Assembly (NCBI GenBank): GCA_028023455.1
Contig: JAQFVV010006699.1
Coordinates: 312,001-376,000, forward strand
Source: Epiperipatus broadwayi
Taxonomy: Eukaryota; Onychophora; Udeonychophora; Euonychophora; Peripatidae
DNA: 64,000 nt
Direction of reading: 5' to 3'
Below, piece by piece: positions 25,623-37,352 of the stretch. The first letter of the stretch is position 1; each line of letters begins with the position of its first letter. The position numbers and the translations under genes are program-made. The notes under the pieces were generated by a model. It did no database searches. It was not told where the DNA came from and saw only the letters and a program-made list of their open reading frames with translations.

Positions 25623-26095
25623 TTAGTATGGCTATGGTTAATATCATCCTTAAAGTGTTTATTGTTGTATTTCTATACATTTTATCAGAAAATATTACTG
25701 AAAAAGATAAATCAAAAGCTCGGTTTATGTTAATATTAATGAAAACAAATAAGAAAGTATTTATAATGGAATTAAAACTCACTTACAACTGCAAGTTATA
25801 AATTCTAATTGGTTTATGCTCTATAAAAATAAACTAATCGAAAAAATTATGACACCAGAAATGGGAGCTAACAAGTCCATTGGAACTTGATATTTTGAGA
25901 GTGATACATTCTCGTTGTCCCCAACCACGCAATAGCAAAACGCAATATTTTTGCTTATATACCAGTAATTACCTATTTGTTAAAAACAATTGTTGCAATT
26001 TTCTCTTTTGTTTGCTTCAGAAAAAAATATAATTAGGAAGTGAAGCTGGTCAAATTTAATAGATTATCTTCATAGAAATAAAACAATAAAATGAT

Positions 26096-26275
26096 ATGGA
26101 TACTCTTGTTTTTCAGAGAAAAGATTGTGCACTCATTTTAACCAGTTGGTCTGGAGGTGGGAAGGTTCTGGATAGAGATTTTAAATATTTTTTCATACCG
26201 CACTTATCAATTAAAAACTTGTTTGAGCTATTGGTTCGCCCTCTGTATTACATTTTTGTAAATACAAGCTTATAA
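26096..26275 (+). CDS. 59-codon frame with acceptor-like start, unidentified
   Basis: ATG at 26,096 opens MDTLVFQRKDCALILTSWSG and continues GGKVLDRDFKYFF to TAA at 26,273-26,275. TTGTTTTTCAG|AG within the first codons (26,107-26,117) is a good splice acceptor, so this could equally be an internal exon entering at 26,117. The residue mix is more protein-like than the background, but in this much AT-rich DNA a frame of this size can occur by chance. No family recognised. Confidence 0.15.
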   Translation: MDTLVFQRKDCALILTSWSGGGKVLDRDFKYFFIPHLSIKNLFELLVRPLYYIFVNTSL

Positions 26276-27490
26276 AAGTAATGTCACGTTATATATGACA
26301 TGTTTTTTTTACTGATTTTAAATATAATTTGTATTGGATAAACAAAGAAGTAACTAAATTCAGTCATCTTCAAAAAATATGTTTCTTAGTGTCTTTTATT
26401 AATTTAAAAAAATATTGAAATTTATTGCATTATTTTTTTGCAATTTTTTTCTTCTTTAATTTATTTAAATAAGAAATCATCCGTTGTAGATATTTCTATA
26501 TTTATTTACTTCTTTATATGTATATGTACAGGTAAAATAGTCTTTTTAGAATATATAAACATGTGAGACTATTACAACTTATGACCTGTTAATGTTTACA
26601 ATTTGCTACAAAGTAAATTATAATGATTAGAAGTAATATACATACCATAATAGTCTTACACACGTGATAATTGTAGAAGAAATGGTGCATATTTTCCGTT
26701 AGTCTTCAAATGTATATTTTATTCTAGTTAAAATGTTTCAGGTATAACTATAAGTGTACATCAATATGTTTACCAATTTTTGTGAACAGCAGAAAACACA
26801 GATAATTTTTGCTTTTCCCATTTGTCTTGCCTTAACTGTCCTAAGCATTGTAATGTTAAATTGGTTATTATATTGATAAAATGTAATCAATAGATATAAC
26901 ATATATTACTTATATTTTTGAAATAATGTGTGTCAGCGTTAATAAACCAGATGAGCATTATACTACACCAGAGACTTTAATTTATAGATATTATATCCTT
27001 AAATATACAACAACAAAATATATAAAATTGCAAAAAATACTTTCAGAAACAATAAAAAAATATATTTGTCTAGTCCATGTTTAATAACTTTATTTAAACC
27101 ACTCAACAAATCACAAAATATAAACATTTATTCACTATTAATTAGTTTTCGTTTATGCTGCTTTTGCAGAAAATAAACTACTGATAATATATTTTGTTTT
27201 ATGAAATACTACTGTTTCACTATGATATATGCTAAACCAATTATCTGAAAATTAGACATCAACGTTTTAAAATATTATAATAAACACGTAAGTAAAATAA
27301 AATATGTACAATTAAATTTTATAAAAACATTTGTATACTGAAAATCAAATCAAAAAAAAAAAAAATCAAATTATTTCTTTATCTTATTTGTTATACTAAT
27401 AATGGTTTAGTCTTTTAAAAATTTATTGCAAATGTGTTTTTTTGTATTTTAAGCTGACAATAACTACAAATAATAAATGTATTTAAAATG

Positions 27491-28073
27491 TAAACAGTGA
27501 GGATTGCCAATTCCTCTACAAGCTTTATGATAAATGCTTAGCCAGAGCCAGCACTTAAAATATCTCTGTCAGGAACCCCTCCCCAAACCCCTGACCATGG
27601 TTGCGTGCTTGTAGAGGAATTTGCAATCCTCACGGCTTATAACTTACAAGCTTAAGAGATAGGGTCATGTGATCTATGAATTGATCTATGACTCTTATTT
27701 TGACTATTTATAGTCTCTGCCAAAAGTCTTATGCAATTTTATATTGCTATGACTACTAATATATGGTATGGCTGAAGATCTATCAGCCCCATATAGCTAT
27801 TTGAGTTGGATAGCTGGGTTTGAAGACATGTAGATGTCTGAAAATTTTAGATTTTTCACTCAATAGATAACGTTTAGCTAAGTGCTTGGCTTTGGGTTGG
27901 TATTTTTAGATCTAATGTCTGAACCTACCCTGACACCTCTCTGAGGAGTGCCAAAGCACGAAACCATGGTCAGGGGTTTGGGGAGGGGTTCCTGACAGAG
28001 ATATTTTAAGTGCTGGCTCTGGCTAAGCATTTATCATAAAGCTTGTAGAGGAATTGGCAATCCTCACTGTTTA
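27491..28073. repeat. inverted repeat unit with 120-bp arms (family A locus)
   Basis: Arms 27,491-27,610 and 27,954-28,073 are near-perfect reverse complements (one mismatch seen near the inner edge), including CCATGGTCAGGGGTTTGGGG. In addition the left arm's own start (GTGAGGATTGCCAATTCCTC) is inverted again at 27,608-27,634, making a 138-bp unit with about 27-bp terminal inverted repeats at 27,497-27,634. The 100 bases after each GTAGAGGAATT (27,611-27,710 and 28,045-28,143) are also direct repeats of each other. The 344-base centre holds the family A motifs also seen at 16.7, 38.4 and 42.8 kb. Confidence 0.9.
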
Positions 28074-28143
28074 TAACTTACAAGCTTAAGAGATAGGGTC
28101 ATGTGATCTAAGAATTGATCTATGACTCTTATTTTAACTATTT

Positions 28144-28810
28144 GCATTTAAAATGTGTTTGTCACGAAAAAATAAATGAAATTTATTTAAGTTTGTAATA
28201 ATTATAAATAGTTTTAATATAGTTTAAAATTTTAAAGAAATATTTATTTAAAAAATTGATTTTAAAAACTTGTCAGTTACAGAAAGAAATATTGCAAAAC
28301 AAACTGTTTTAAGCTCTGTTTTCAAATTGAAATATGTTACAGCTAAGTTTTTCGGATACTTGGATTTATTAAAAAATAATTACGAAGGTAAACTCTAAGA
28401 ATTTATTTTTTATTATTGTTCATTTCTTTTAGTTGAGTAAATAAACTTTCACAGAGTATCATACAATAAACTGAATTTTGTATAAACGTTTTATTTAAAT
28501 GTTCTTTTATTTATTTGTATACAATATCTTAGAAAAATAAATATAATAGAACTAAATATATTATACTAAAAAATTGGAAAAAAATAAACAATAATGCAGT
28601 TTTATCAAGTCATCCCATATATATTCTTAAGTTTTATCTTCACAAATTTGCAATGCTTTTTTTGCAAATGAAACCATTAAAATAAGTTTAAATACAAGAT
28701 TTTTTCAAAAACTGGATGCTGATAGTTTGAATTTTTTTTTTAATTATTGATTTACTGTTTGGCTAAGATTTATATATATATATAATAAAATGTCCGTTAA
28801 TTAAAACAAA
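28144..28810. other. AT-rich stretch, nothing recognised
   Basis: Only A/T-biased sequence, with one short ATATAT run at about 28,770. Confidence 0.5.
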
Positions 28811-28814
28811 ATTG

Positions 28815-29275
28815 TAATTATAATTGAATTAATAAATTGAACGGTTTACAAACTATTATAAACAATCCTTAAATCCGGTTTTTTTCCTAAACTTGTCTCA
28901 ACTATCATTAAATTAAAAAAAAAAAAAAAGCGGAAGCAAACGTCATCAATTCAAATCCCACAAATCTCATATTTTAATGTTTGCAGCTTGTCAATTTATT
29001 AAATGCATTTTATTCCTATTTATAAAAATTGCCTTTTTAATTTTTCTTTTATTATGGTTTCTCTCTTCATGAAGAATTTTCACATTTTCAAAATAAAATT
29101 TAAATTTATATTTACATGTTTTTTTCATGATCAAAAAAAAACTGAAGAAGATATTAAATCATCATTATTTTTACTTTTTACATGCTTATATAATAATTCA
29201 TGCTCCCTCAATCTCTTTTCAATACTGCACCTAGATTCACCTATACACCTGGGTTTCATTTTATGTGGTAGATAG
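28815..29275 (-). mobile_element. PLE family 2, GIY-YIG and 3' end, decayed
   Basis: On the minus strand this is homologous to the two copies at 36.7-38.1 kb: GES.CSIEKRL.EHELLY, HVKSKNN and HEERNHNKRKIK segments are recognisable, with a stop and a frameshift in the SSVFF stretch (a run of T bases). After the coding end, the AATTGACAAGCT and TTTATAATAGTTT blocks match the 3' flank of the 37.7 kb copy. An opposing 90-codon plus-strand frame is a shadow of this element. Confidence 0.65.
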
Positions 29276-30690
29276 GTTCCTCAGAAAATGTGCACAAAAG
29301 AAATTTCACAAAAATAGACTTAACTTATCATGAAAAATGAAAGATACATACTGTAATTTTCCAAAAATCACATAAAAGCAAAGTAACAATGTAAAATTAC
29401 TTTAAAATTTGCATAAAGTAAAATAAAATATGACTAATAAAAAAATTCAAATTTGAAAAAAAAAATGATACAAGACAAACTTTTTTTTACTTTTTTATTA
29501 ACTACAGTATTTAATTTTATTCAAAACAATATATTTTATGTATAATTTGCATTTTTTTCATACATGTACTGTATTTTAATCATTATCACTATTTGAGACA
29601 TCAGATTCGTCATGATGTGATATGATGTGAGGTACTGAAGCTTCTCCTTAAACAAAGTCAAGAGGAAATACAATTAAAACATTTTCCAATCACTTTTGAT
29701 CCTTCCCATTTTGCTAAGCAATCTAAAATTATTTTTTTTTGTTTCCAAAGAAATTCATTTTCTTCAGTGTGTTTTCTCTCCATTAGGGTAAACTAAAAGG
29801 TTAAAATAAAAATAAGAACTTAGACTTATGATGATAAAAAGACATCAACTCACCACTGTTGTGCAAAATTTAATTAAAACTAACAATTAAAAATTAAATT
29901 CTTATTTTTGTCTTTAATTTTTTAATTTTCAATTCCATTTAAAAATCAAATTTCATCATGTCACATCACATTAATTTCAGATCACGTTACATAATTTTTA
30001 AATTGTTAATTACAATTAAAAATCAGATTTTAATTGTCAAATTTAATTGTACCCTACACTGTTACTCAAATTTTAAAAATAAACTTGTGGACACTAAATG
30101 ATTAATTGATTACGTACTCTTTTTTAATTCTTTCAATGGGATGACATTCAATTATTTAGAAAGAAACAATAACTTTTGTATGATTCTAATACTTATCAAC
30201 AACACAATTTATAATCAATTTCTAAAATAATATACTCTTTGTTGGTGAAATAATAAATATTATGCAGTTTAAAATGTATAATAAATTATTTCAAAATAAA
30301 ATCAAAATAAACATTTGGGTTTTCAAATGCAACTCAAATGTTTGAAATTGTAATACTTATGATGCAATATTTACATTTTTCAATTTGGCTCTGTGCCTTA
30401 TAAAAATAATTATCTCATTTACCAAAATTTCTGTAATATATAATTAAGAATTCGGGACTCAAGAAATCATATATAGGAAAAAAGACTAAATTCTAATAAT
30501 AATAAATACATTTATTAACATTGTACATCACATTTACATTTTACAAAATTTATTTATAACTCTTGCCAAAGAGAGGTCATCTGCACTCTTTTATTATACA
30601 AGATGCAATAAAAATAATTGAGAACATAATCAACTACACACTTGCAAAATTCTCGATTGCTTATACATACATTTAGGTGACTTATTTTAT
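29276..30690. other. AT-rich stretch, no gene
   Basis: No credible frame. GATGTGATATGATGTGAGG near 29,615 and TCACATCACATTAATTTCAG near 29,955 are a weak inverted pair. Confidence 0.5.
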
Positions 30691-30829
<139 letters not shown>

Positions 30830-31344
30830 TGCACCACTAGGCAAGGTACATCTTCATAATAATTGTTGTCTAAGAAATTATTAAAATAAAAATATCTCAT
30901 TAGAAAAAAAAAAGAAAATCTAAAAAAAAGTTTAAAGAGTTTTTCATATAAATGTCATTTATCAGTAAAAGTTATAACTAATTAATTAGAAGGGGGTAGA
31001 AAATATAACTTAGAAATGCTAAAAGTAGATGAATTTCAAGTAATTAAAAGTTAAAATTATTTGATAATAAGTTAAAATTATAGCAGTTTAAAATCTTGTA
31101 CATAAAATTAAAATTATCTCTTTTCATCTAATTTAAAGAAAAAAAAGGTCTCTTCTTTATTTAAAAGAAATGGAAATATATGTCCGTAAATAGTGAGATT
31201 TTAAATATAAAGAAATATAGTAAAAAGTGTGCATGTTAATAAAATAGAATATGAAAGTTGAATATTAAAAGAATAAATGGAAGTGTATAAGTTAAAAAAA
31301 AATTTCCTCAAATATTATAAATACTCAGAAGCTACATAAAAGAA
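30830..31344. other. AT-rich stretch, nothing recognised
   Basis: A-rich sequence with no frame. Confidence 0.5.
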
Positions 31345-32632
31345 ATGAATTAGCAATGGCTACTAATTAAAAATAGGATTAATTAATTAATTAAAATCTT
31401 AGCCAAAATTTAATCAAAAGCAGTGGATGACTTTTCAACCATAGATATAGCTGGAAGGTATAGAAACTGATTTAAAAAAAAATGAAAATATGTCTTCACA
31501 TAAATAGAGAGTTTTTCATCATTCAATAAGTTTACAATCAGTTTTTACAGTCAGCCATGTCACACATCCACAATCAGTGTTTTTGCTAACAATGCAGTGT
31601 TAAAAATTGTCGGAAGCATATGATCAGACTCCAGCCTTAATCTGATGGAACATCAGCAATCTGCCCAATAAAGCTGATGTCTGCCTTATAGTTTGAAACC
31701 ATGAGAGATATCTAACTGACTTGAATAATAGTATCATTAAATAGTAATCACAGGAACCTCAAAAAAAAAACTCAAATCCAACAGGTTGGAAAAACTCATG
31801 TGAAACAGCAAACAGCAAGAATTCCATGCCCAAAATCCTATAGGTAATAAAATATTTTCTTATTCCATTTCAGATATTAATGTAGCCATTGCAATATTCT
31901 TGAAGCCTCCCAAAGTCAATAAATGAACTCTATAACTACATAAAAGGAACTGTTGATGTGCATGTTTTGAATGCTTGTAATTAGTTTAATGCTGTATTAT
32001 ATATTTTTTCTATATCTTATTCTAATATGTGTGTGCCAATAAATCATTGTTTATATTTAATTGAAAAAATGTATAATAGTTTAAAAATGATAATAATAAG
32101 TACTTAGTTAAAATAAATTATCTTTAAAACATAATATTTTGTCGGTCAATTCTTTTTCCACTAATTAAAAGAGCAATGTATTATATCTTTTTGATTGAGC
32201 TGGTTGGAATTTCTTAATTGCTGAATTAGATGGCCATCATTCAGGGCACATTAGTTGCTTTGATAATTAACCGGTGCCTGGAGTTTACTTTGAAACAAAA
32301 AAAAGTGCTTTGAATGATAGATGATGAATTCTGCAGCCAAGAAGATCTGTGCCCTTGAAATGTAGTCTGAGTTATGTACCTTATAGATAGCTCTGTCTTG
32401 GGTACATGTAGCCTCTGGGCATTATTGTTCTCTGCCTAAGATGCCATAGTGGTGCAATAATTAAAGTGCATTGGTGTAGATCAAATTAATAAATAATTGT
32501 ATCATTTTTTGTATAAAAGTCTTACAATTATTGTTTCACAAGTTTATATTTCTTAATGTTATTTTATTAAAGAGTTAAAAGTTCATGTTAGATTGTGTTT
32601 TCCAATTGATCTATAACACCACCCGGGTCAAT
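31345..32632 (+). repeat. unlabelled dispersed repeat of about 1.3 kb, copy 1
   Basis: Collinear with the reverse complement of 44,631-45,945 along its whole length. Shared landmarks in order: TTAGCAATGGCTACTAA, ATAGATATAGCTGG, CACATAAATAG, CAATCAGTGTTT, GATCAGCAATCTGCCCA-type, CACAGGAACCTC, AATGTAGCCATTGC, AATAAATGAACTCTATAAC, AATCATTGTTTATATTTAAT, AAGTGCTTTGAAT, GAATTCTGCAG, TCTGGGCA, TTCTCTGCCTAAGA, TTATTTTATTAAAGAGT and an AACACCACCC-type end followed by (AT)n. No open frame is conserved between the copies, so it looks non-autonomous. Class unknown. Confidence 0.85.
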
Positions 32633-32755
32633 ATATATATATAAGATACACTTTAGGTCCACTAAGCTACTATTGTTATATCCAATTGATCTATAACACC
32701 ACCCGGGTCAATATATATATATAAGATACACTTTAGGTCCACTAAGCTACTATTG
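32601..32755. repeat. two-copy tandem duplication, period 80 bp
   Basis: TCCAATTGATCTATAACACC through CACTAAGCTACTATTG is repeated perfectly at 32,601 and 32,681. The unit includes the last 30 bases of the 1.3-kb repeat, its (AT)n and 35 bases of flank, so the duplication is later than the insertion. Confidence 0.95.
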
Positions 32756-33393
32756 CTTATACTATTAACTTATATTTTATTAATAGCACTTACAAAAACA
32801 CACTGCAATTAGAAAAAGTTAAATCTTAACTGATATATACCTGAATATTTACCAACAAAGTGTTATGATAATATTAATTATATAAAACACAAAATAAGAA
32901 AATTACTGTTTGTAATTATTTACTTAACAATAAAAATATGAGAAAACATTTGAGAAGTTATCCACACAACATACTAATTTTTTCCCATGTCCATATAATA
33001 AATTATTTTAACTCTCTAATTATCTCACCAATCCATCGACAAAACACTTCTGGATGGTGATAATGATAATATTGCATAAGTGCATCTTCCATTATGCTAT
33101 TCACAAATAAACATTAAATTATTAATATATTTGTTGGTTTGCTTGTAACTGCTGGCCAGGTGCAAAAGTATAGCACTTACATTTCTTCACTTATCTAAAC
33201 AGTACAGGTTAAAATGTTTTCCTGATGCAACTATACACTTCAAAATTTATTGCTATGACAATCTTAAAACATCCATAGCTTAAACTTACATGGTGGCATA
33301 TAGCTAAATATATTCATGAGAGAAACAAGAAAGAAAGGCTTCTCACAACAACAACTACATAAATGCAAAAAACAATGGTATATTCCAATACCT
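32756..33393. other. AT-rich stretch, nothing recognised
   Basis: No frame or repeat identified. Confidence 0.5.
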
Positions 33394-33440
33394 TTTCTTA
33401 GGTGTATATATATATATATATATATATATACACCTAAGAA

Positions 33441-33502
<62 letters not shown>

Positions 33503-33505
33503 CTG
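33394..33505. repeat. palindrome around (AT)n followed by (CA)/(TA)/(TG) palindrome
   Basis: TTTCTTAGGTG, (TA)n, CACCTAAGAAA form a perfect 48-base palindrome at 33,394-33,441. Directly after it, (AC)n(AT)n(GT)n at 33,442-33,502 is a second self-complementary tract. Both can extrude as cruciforms. Translated (IY)n frames here are artefacts. Confidence 0.95.
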
Positions 33506-34020
33506 TGTATAAGGTCTTAACAAATAAAAAGAGAATATATACTACTGCAAATATCCTCTGTAAGGATCAAGATACACTAGCTAAACATGAAAAGTCATAA
33601 AATATTGAAATACAATCCTCTCATGAGAAATACCTACTAAACATTGGGTAGAGCATGCTCCAAATCCTCTAAAGTATGGCATAAGTAATACACAACTTTT
33701 AATAAAGCCACATGCATTCCACACATATAAAATTGGATTAGCTTATATCCTAGGGTAAACCATGACATGATAACAAAAATTATCCTTGAAAGGCTATAGA
33801 CATATATTTTCAATCTGTAAAAATACATACATTAAGCAATGTATGAAACCAACAAATAAAATGCAAGTTAAATGGCTATAAAATACTTTAAATAGCATAA
33901 TAAAAATTTGTAATTAATAAGAAATGTATTCAATAAAAAGCAGCCTAAAAATTTATAAACTAAAGTGGACATAATTAGCATAGGCAAATATTGCTAAAAG
34001 TAATACTAACAGATCAATCA
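33506..34020. other. AT-rich stretch, nothing recognised
   Basis: No credible frame; the 63-codon minus-strand frame at 33.64-33.83 kb has no motif. Confidence 0.5.
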
Positions 34021-34115
34021 ATGGTGGTAGAGAGGTCAGAACAGCTGCCTAACAAGCAGTTGTCCCAGGTTAGTGGGGTCACTTCCTGGCCGATGCTATG
34101 ACACATGGGGAAAAA
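34021..34115 (+). repeat. tRNA-Val(AAC)-like sequence, probably a SINE head
   Basis: TGGTAGAGAGG at 34,025-34,035 fits the Pol III A box. CAGCTGC / CTAACAA / GCAGTTG at 34,042-34,062 forms a seven-pair anticodon stem (with G-T) and a seven-base loop with U33 and anticodon AAC at 34,051-34,053. The T arm (CCCAGGTTAGTGGGG) does not fold properly and the B box is degenerate, and no acceptor stem is paired. A functional tRNA is therefore unlikely; a tRNA-derived SINE or tRNA pseudogene fits better. GCCGATGCTATGACACATGG after it would be SINE body. Confidence 0.5.
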
Positions 34116-36130
34116 ACTATTATATCATAATTTTTTAAAAAATTGTGAGATTCGGATAAACCATATATTGGCTGTTCATCCATATACAAATATATAAATT
34201 ATCAATAAATACTACTCATAAATGTAAAAGATATGTATGTTTACTTGGACACTTATACCACATAATTGACTTTAAGCCAATAAGAGAAAAAATGTATAAT
34301 TTTACCTTCTCTGTCATAAAAGTAAATGCATAATTATAACATATAATTAAAGAAAACACATTGGCATAATATTAAAATAATATAAGATAATAATAAAGAA
34401 ATAATGAATTATTATTATTTGAAATGCCCATAGTTTTCGATCCATGTTCTTCAGTCGTCAGCTATCAGATGCAGGAAAACAATATTCTTTTGCAGGCAAA
34501 TTATTTTTAGATGCAACACATCTGTATTTTATCACATTTTTACAACAATAAAGCACTTATAAACTTCCAGGGACAAACAATATTAAATAGCAACATTTAA
34601 TAAACAATTTCTGCAAAGGGTTTTGGATCCAATTATTCACTCACAGGTTTATTCAAAGAATTAGCTGTAGCTTTTTTTAATCTTTTTTTTAACTTTAACT
34701 TTTAGCTGTAAACATTATCAAATTTTTTTATTAAATTGGTCTGCTGTTATACATTGGAAAATTGAACAGTTCCCCCATTTTTAAATAACATTTTAAAACT
34801 TCTTATAAAATAGCATTTAATTCACTCAGTATCACTAAATAATAACAATTAAAAAATTACTATTATAAAAGTCAGCAAGTAAATAGTTCAATTCTATGTT
34901 TTTTAATATTATTATTAAAGCCATCTTTTTCATAAAACCCCTTATTAATGTATGTACTTATATTATATTTTAAAAGTTCTCTTGAAAACATTAATATAGT
35001 TATCTCAGAGTAAAATTTATTTTTAATCAAATAGTCCAGTTAGCATTTAGAGTCTTTATCAAGATAACACTTATAATGAAATAATCATGTAGATAATCAG
35101 GAGATATGTATTTTAACATTAACTAATGTCAATTTCCAGTGAAGCCTTTTTTTATTTTAATTAAATTTCAAAAGTCTCTCAATACTTAATTTACATTTTA
35201 CTTTACGAAAAATAAGAAATATTAAATAGGAATGGTCCTGTACAATGTTTTTTTGTAAAAGATAATGCAAAAATTAATACCTTTTTCTTCCATATATATC
35301 TATTCAGGCATGTTTGGACAAAATAAACTTACAAAATGCAATCATTTTCATCAGCACTTTTGTTCTTTCTTTAGAATTTTTCCAGATTACATTAAAACCA
35401 CAGGAATAATTCAACACCTTATGATTTTCTATTAGCAAAGCATTGACAATTAAGAAACAATAAAAAAAAATAAAAAAAATTAGAACTTTAAAATTTAGAC
35501 TAAAAAAAATTGTAATTAAATATTACTGTCTTTTTGGGATTAGGATTCAGTTGGAAAAGCAAGCACATGCACACCAACTTCAACTGAAAAATCCTTTATA
35601 TAACCTTTGTTGTGATATGCATCGTCATTAGTCGCAGGTACTCACAACTGACATATACTGACTTAATTCAAATATTTTAAGCTCTAGTAAAATGATAACT
35701 TAAATAAATAATTAATTGACTTAAAAAACCAATTTAACAATGATATTATGACATAAATAAATCTACTAATTAGCTTATAATTTTTAAGTACCAAAATTAA
35801 CTATATAACTTTTATTTACTTTATATTTTTTATAAGACTAAGCATAAATTAAACCCCAATTTTTTTTCTGAAAGCATACATATTAACTAATTATTAGAGC
35901 TACATATCCTAATAACTTTTGAAGTCATTACTAATTCTAGATTTAGTACTAATAACTACTTGAATATTAATTATATTAATTCAACTAAAACTGAGATAAC
36001 ATAATTTTATACATATTTTACTTTCACAATAACTTTATTATCCTCCATTAATTTTTAAATAGATTAAACACATAACTTAAGCAGTTAAATAAAACAAAAT
36101 AAAAATTGAATATGATGAGTTAGAATGAGT
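34116..36130. other. AT-rich stretch, with a possible PLE 3' tail at 34.43-34.50 kb
   Basis: The minus strand at 34,500-34,430 reads GACGACTGAAGAACATGGATCG-type sequence followed by AT-rich DNA with many TAATAA words. This layout (a GACGA or GATGAA-GAACA box before the AT-rich end) resembles the 3' ends of the PLEs here, but is too short to assign. The remainder shows nothing. Confidence 0.35.
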
Positions 36131-36134
36131 TAAC

Positions 36135-36722
36135 AGCTAAAAACACATTGGTCAGATGGTTAATAAGGATGGAAAAATAATGGATGAAATTAATCATAGA
36201 ATTAAACTTGGTTAGAGTGCTTTTGATAGAAATAACTTGATGCTAAAAGAAAATATGCTTATGCGTTTGTAAAAAAGATTTTTAATAAATGTGTTTTACC
36301 AGTATTTACTTATGGATTTGAGACATGGACACTTAATAGAAGAGCAATACACAGACTTTATACCACTCAAACCAATATGGAAAGATGCATGCTGGGAGTA
36401 ACAAAAAGATATTAAAAATGCAATATGTGGATAAGAGAACAAACATGTGTTACTGAACTCATTAAAAAAATTATAAGACTGAAGTGGAGTTGGGCTGGAC
36501 ATATTGCTAGAACAGATGATAATATATGGACAATTGATATCTTAAACTGGATTCCAAGAGATTGTAAAGAACCAGAAAGAGATCACATGTGAGATGGATA
36601 GATAAATAAAAGAGTGTGTAGGGATGATGTGGAGAAGAGAAGCTAAAAATCAGAAAATATGGATTGAACTTGGAGAGACGTTCATCCTGCAGTGGATTGA
36701 TAATAGTTGTTGATAATGATGA
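36135..36722 (+). mobile_element. RTE-type retrotransposon, 3' fragment
   Basis: Same family as the 21.5-23.3 kb remnant, here on the plus strand and only the C-terminal third. Broken frames read GQMVNKDGKIMDEINHRIKL, then FTYGFETWTLNRRAI (36,310-36,350), then RLKWSWAGHIAR (36,480-36,515), the latter a conserved box near the C-terminus of RTE proteins, then a WRREAKNQKIWIELGETF end. Many stops. The 3' end GATTGATAATAGTTGTTGAT-type tail with GATGA ends at about 36,722 and touches an inverted PLE. Confidence 0.75.
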
Positions 36723-36730
36723 AAGTTGTT

Positions 36731-37339
36731 ACCTTAATTTTTCTTTTATTATGATTTCTCTCTTCATGAAAAATCTTCACACTTTCAATATCAAACTTAA
36801 ATTTATATTTATATGTCCTTTCACGGTCAAAGAAAACTGAAGCAGTCATTAAATCAATATTATTTTTACTTTTCACACGCTTATTTTACAATTCATGCTC
36901 CTTTCATCTTTTTTCAATACTGCCATTCGATTCATGTATATATGATAACATACATCCACAAAATTGATACACAACATTACTTTTCTACGTGACAGATGTG
37001 GCATTTTTAGAATTATTCCCTAATTTATTAACATTATTTGGAACACGTAATGAAACATTAAACACATTCTTATATGTATCCATTAAATTTTCACTTGAGC
37101 ATTTGAAATAAATGGAATAGATATCCATTGTTACTACCAACCCTTCAACTCCTTTAAAACATTTATAACTCTTTTTAAATTAACTTAAAGTATTGTTAAT
37201 CTGTTCCATCATATAACTAACTTCAAGCAATTTTTTAGAAAATATTTCAGTATTTTTCAATTTATCGCACTGATAACGACATAAATTTTCATTTCGAAAC
37301 AAAAAAAAATATACAACTTGACATGTTATGCATAACTTG
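36731..37339 (-). mobile_element. PLE family 2, left copy of an inverted pair
   Basis: The minus strand encodes YQCDKLKNTEIF near its 5' end, SNVVYQF, then (after damage) SNGSIEKR and KSKNNIDLMTASVFFDRER, then KFKFDIESVKIFHEERN. This is the C-terminal portion of a PLE endonuclease with the GIY part eroded. Several stops. Homologous, as an inverted repeat, to 37,353-37,980. The outer (3') end stops at about 36,731, next to the RTE tail. Confidence 0.65.
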
Positions 37340-37352
37340 TAAATCAAAAGTA

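Larger units (their letters stand above)
23281..27490. other. AT-rich stretch, no confirmed gene
   Basis: Contains the direct repeat near 25.25/25.59 kb and the 59-codon frame near 26.1 kb, both listed separately. Bases 23,860-24,060 are less A/T-biased but stopped in all frames. Nothing else is recognised. Confidence 0.45.

Noticed and set aside
29003-29275. 90-residue plus-strand frame
   Set aside because: Antisense of a decayed PLE family 2 copy.
36296-36502. 68-residue minus-strand frame
   Set aside because: Antisense of the RTE C-terminal region.
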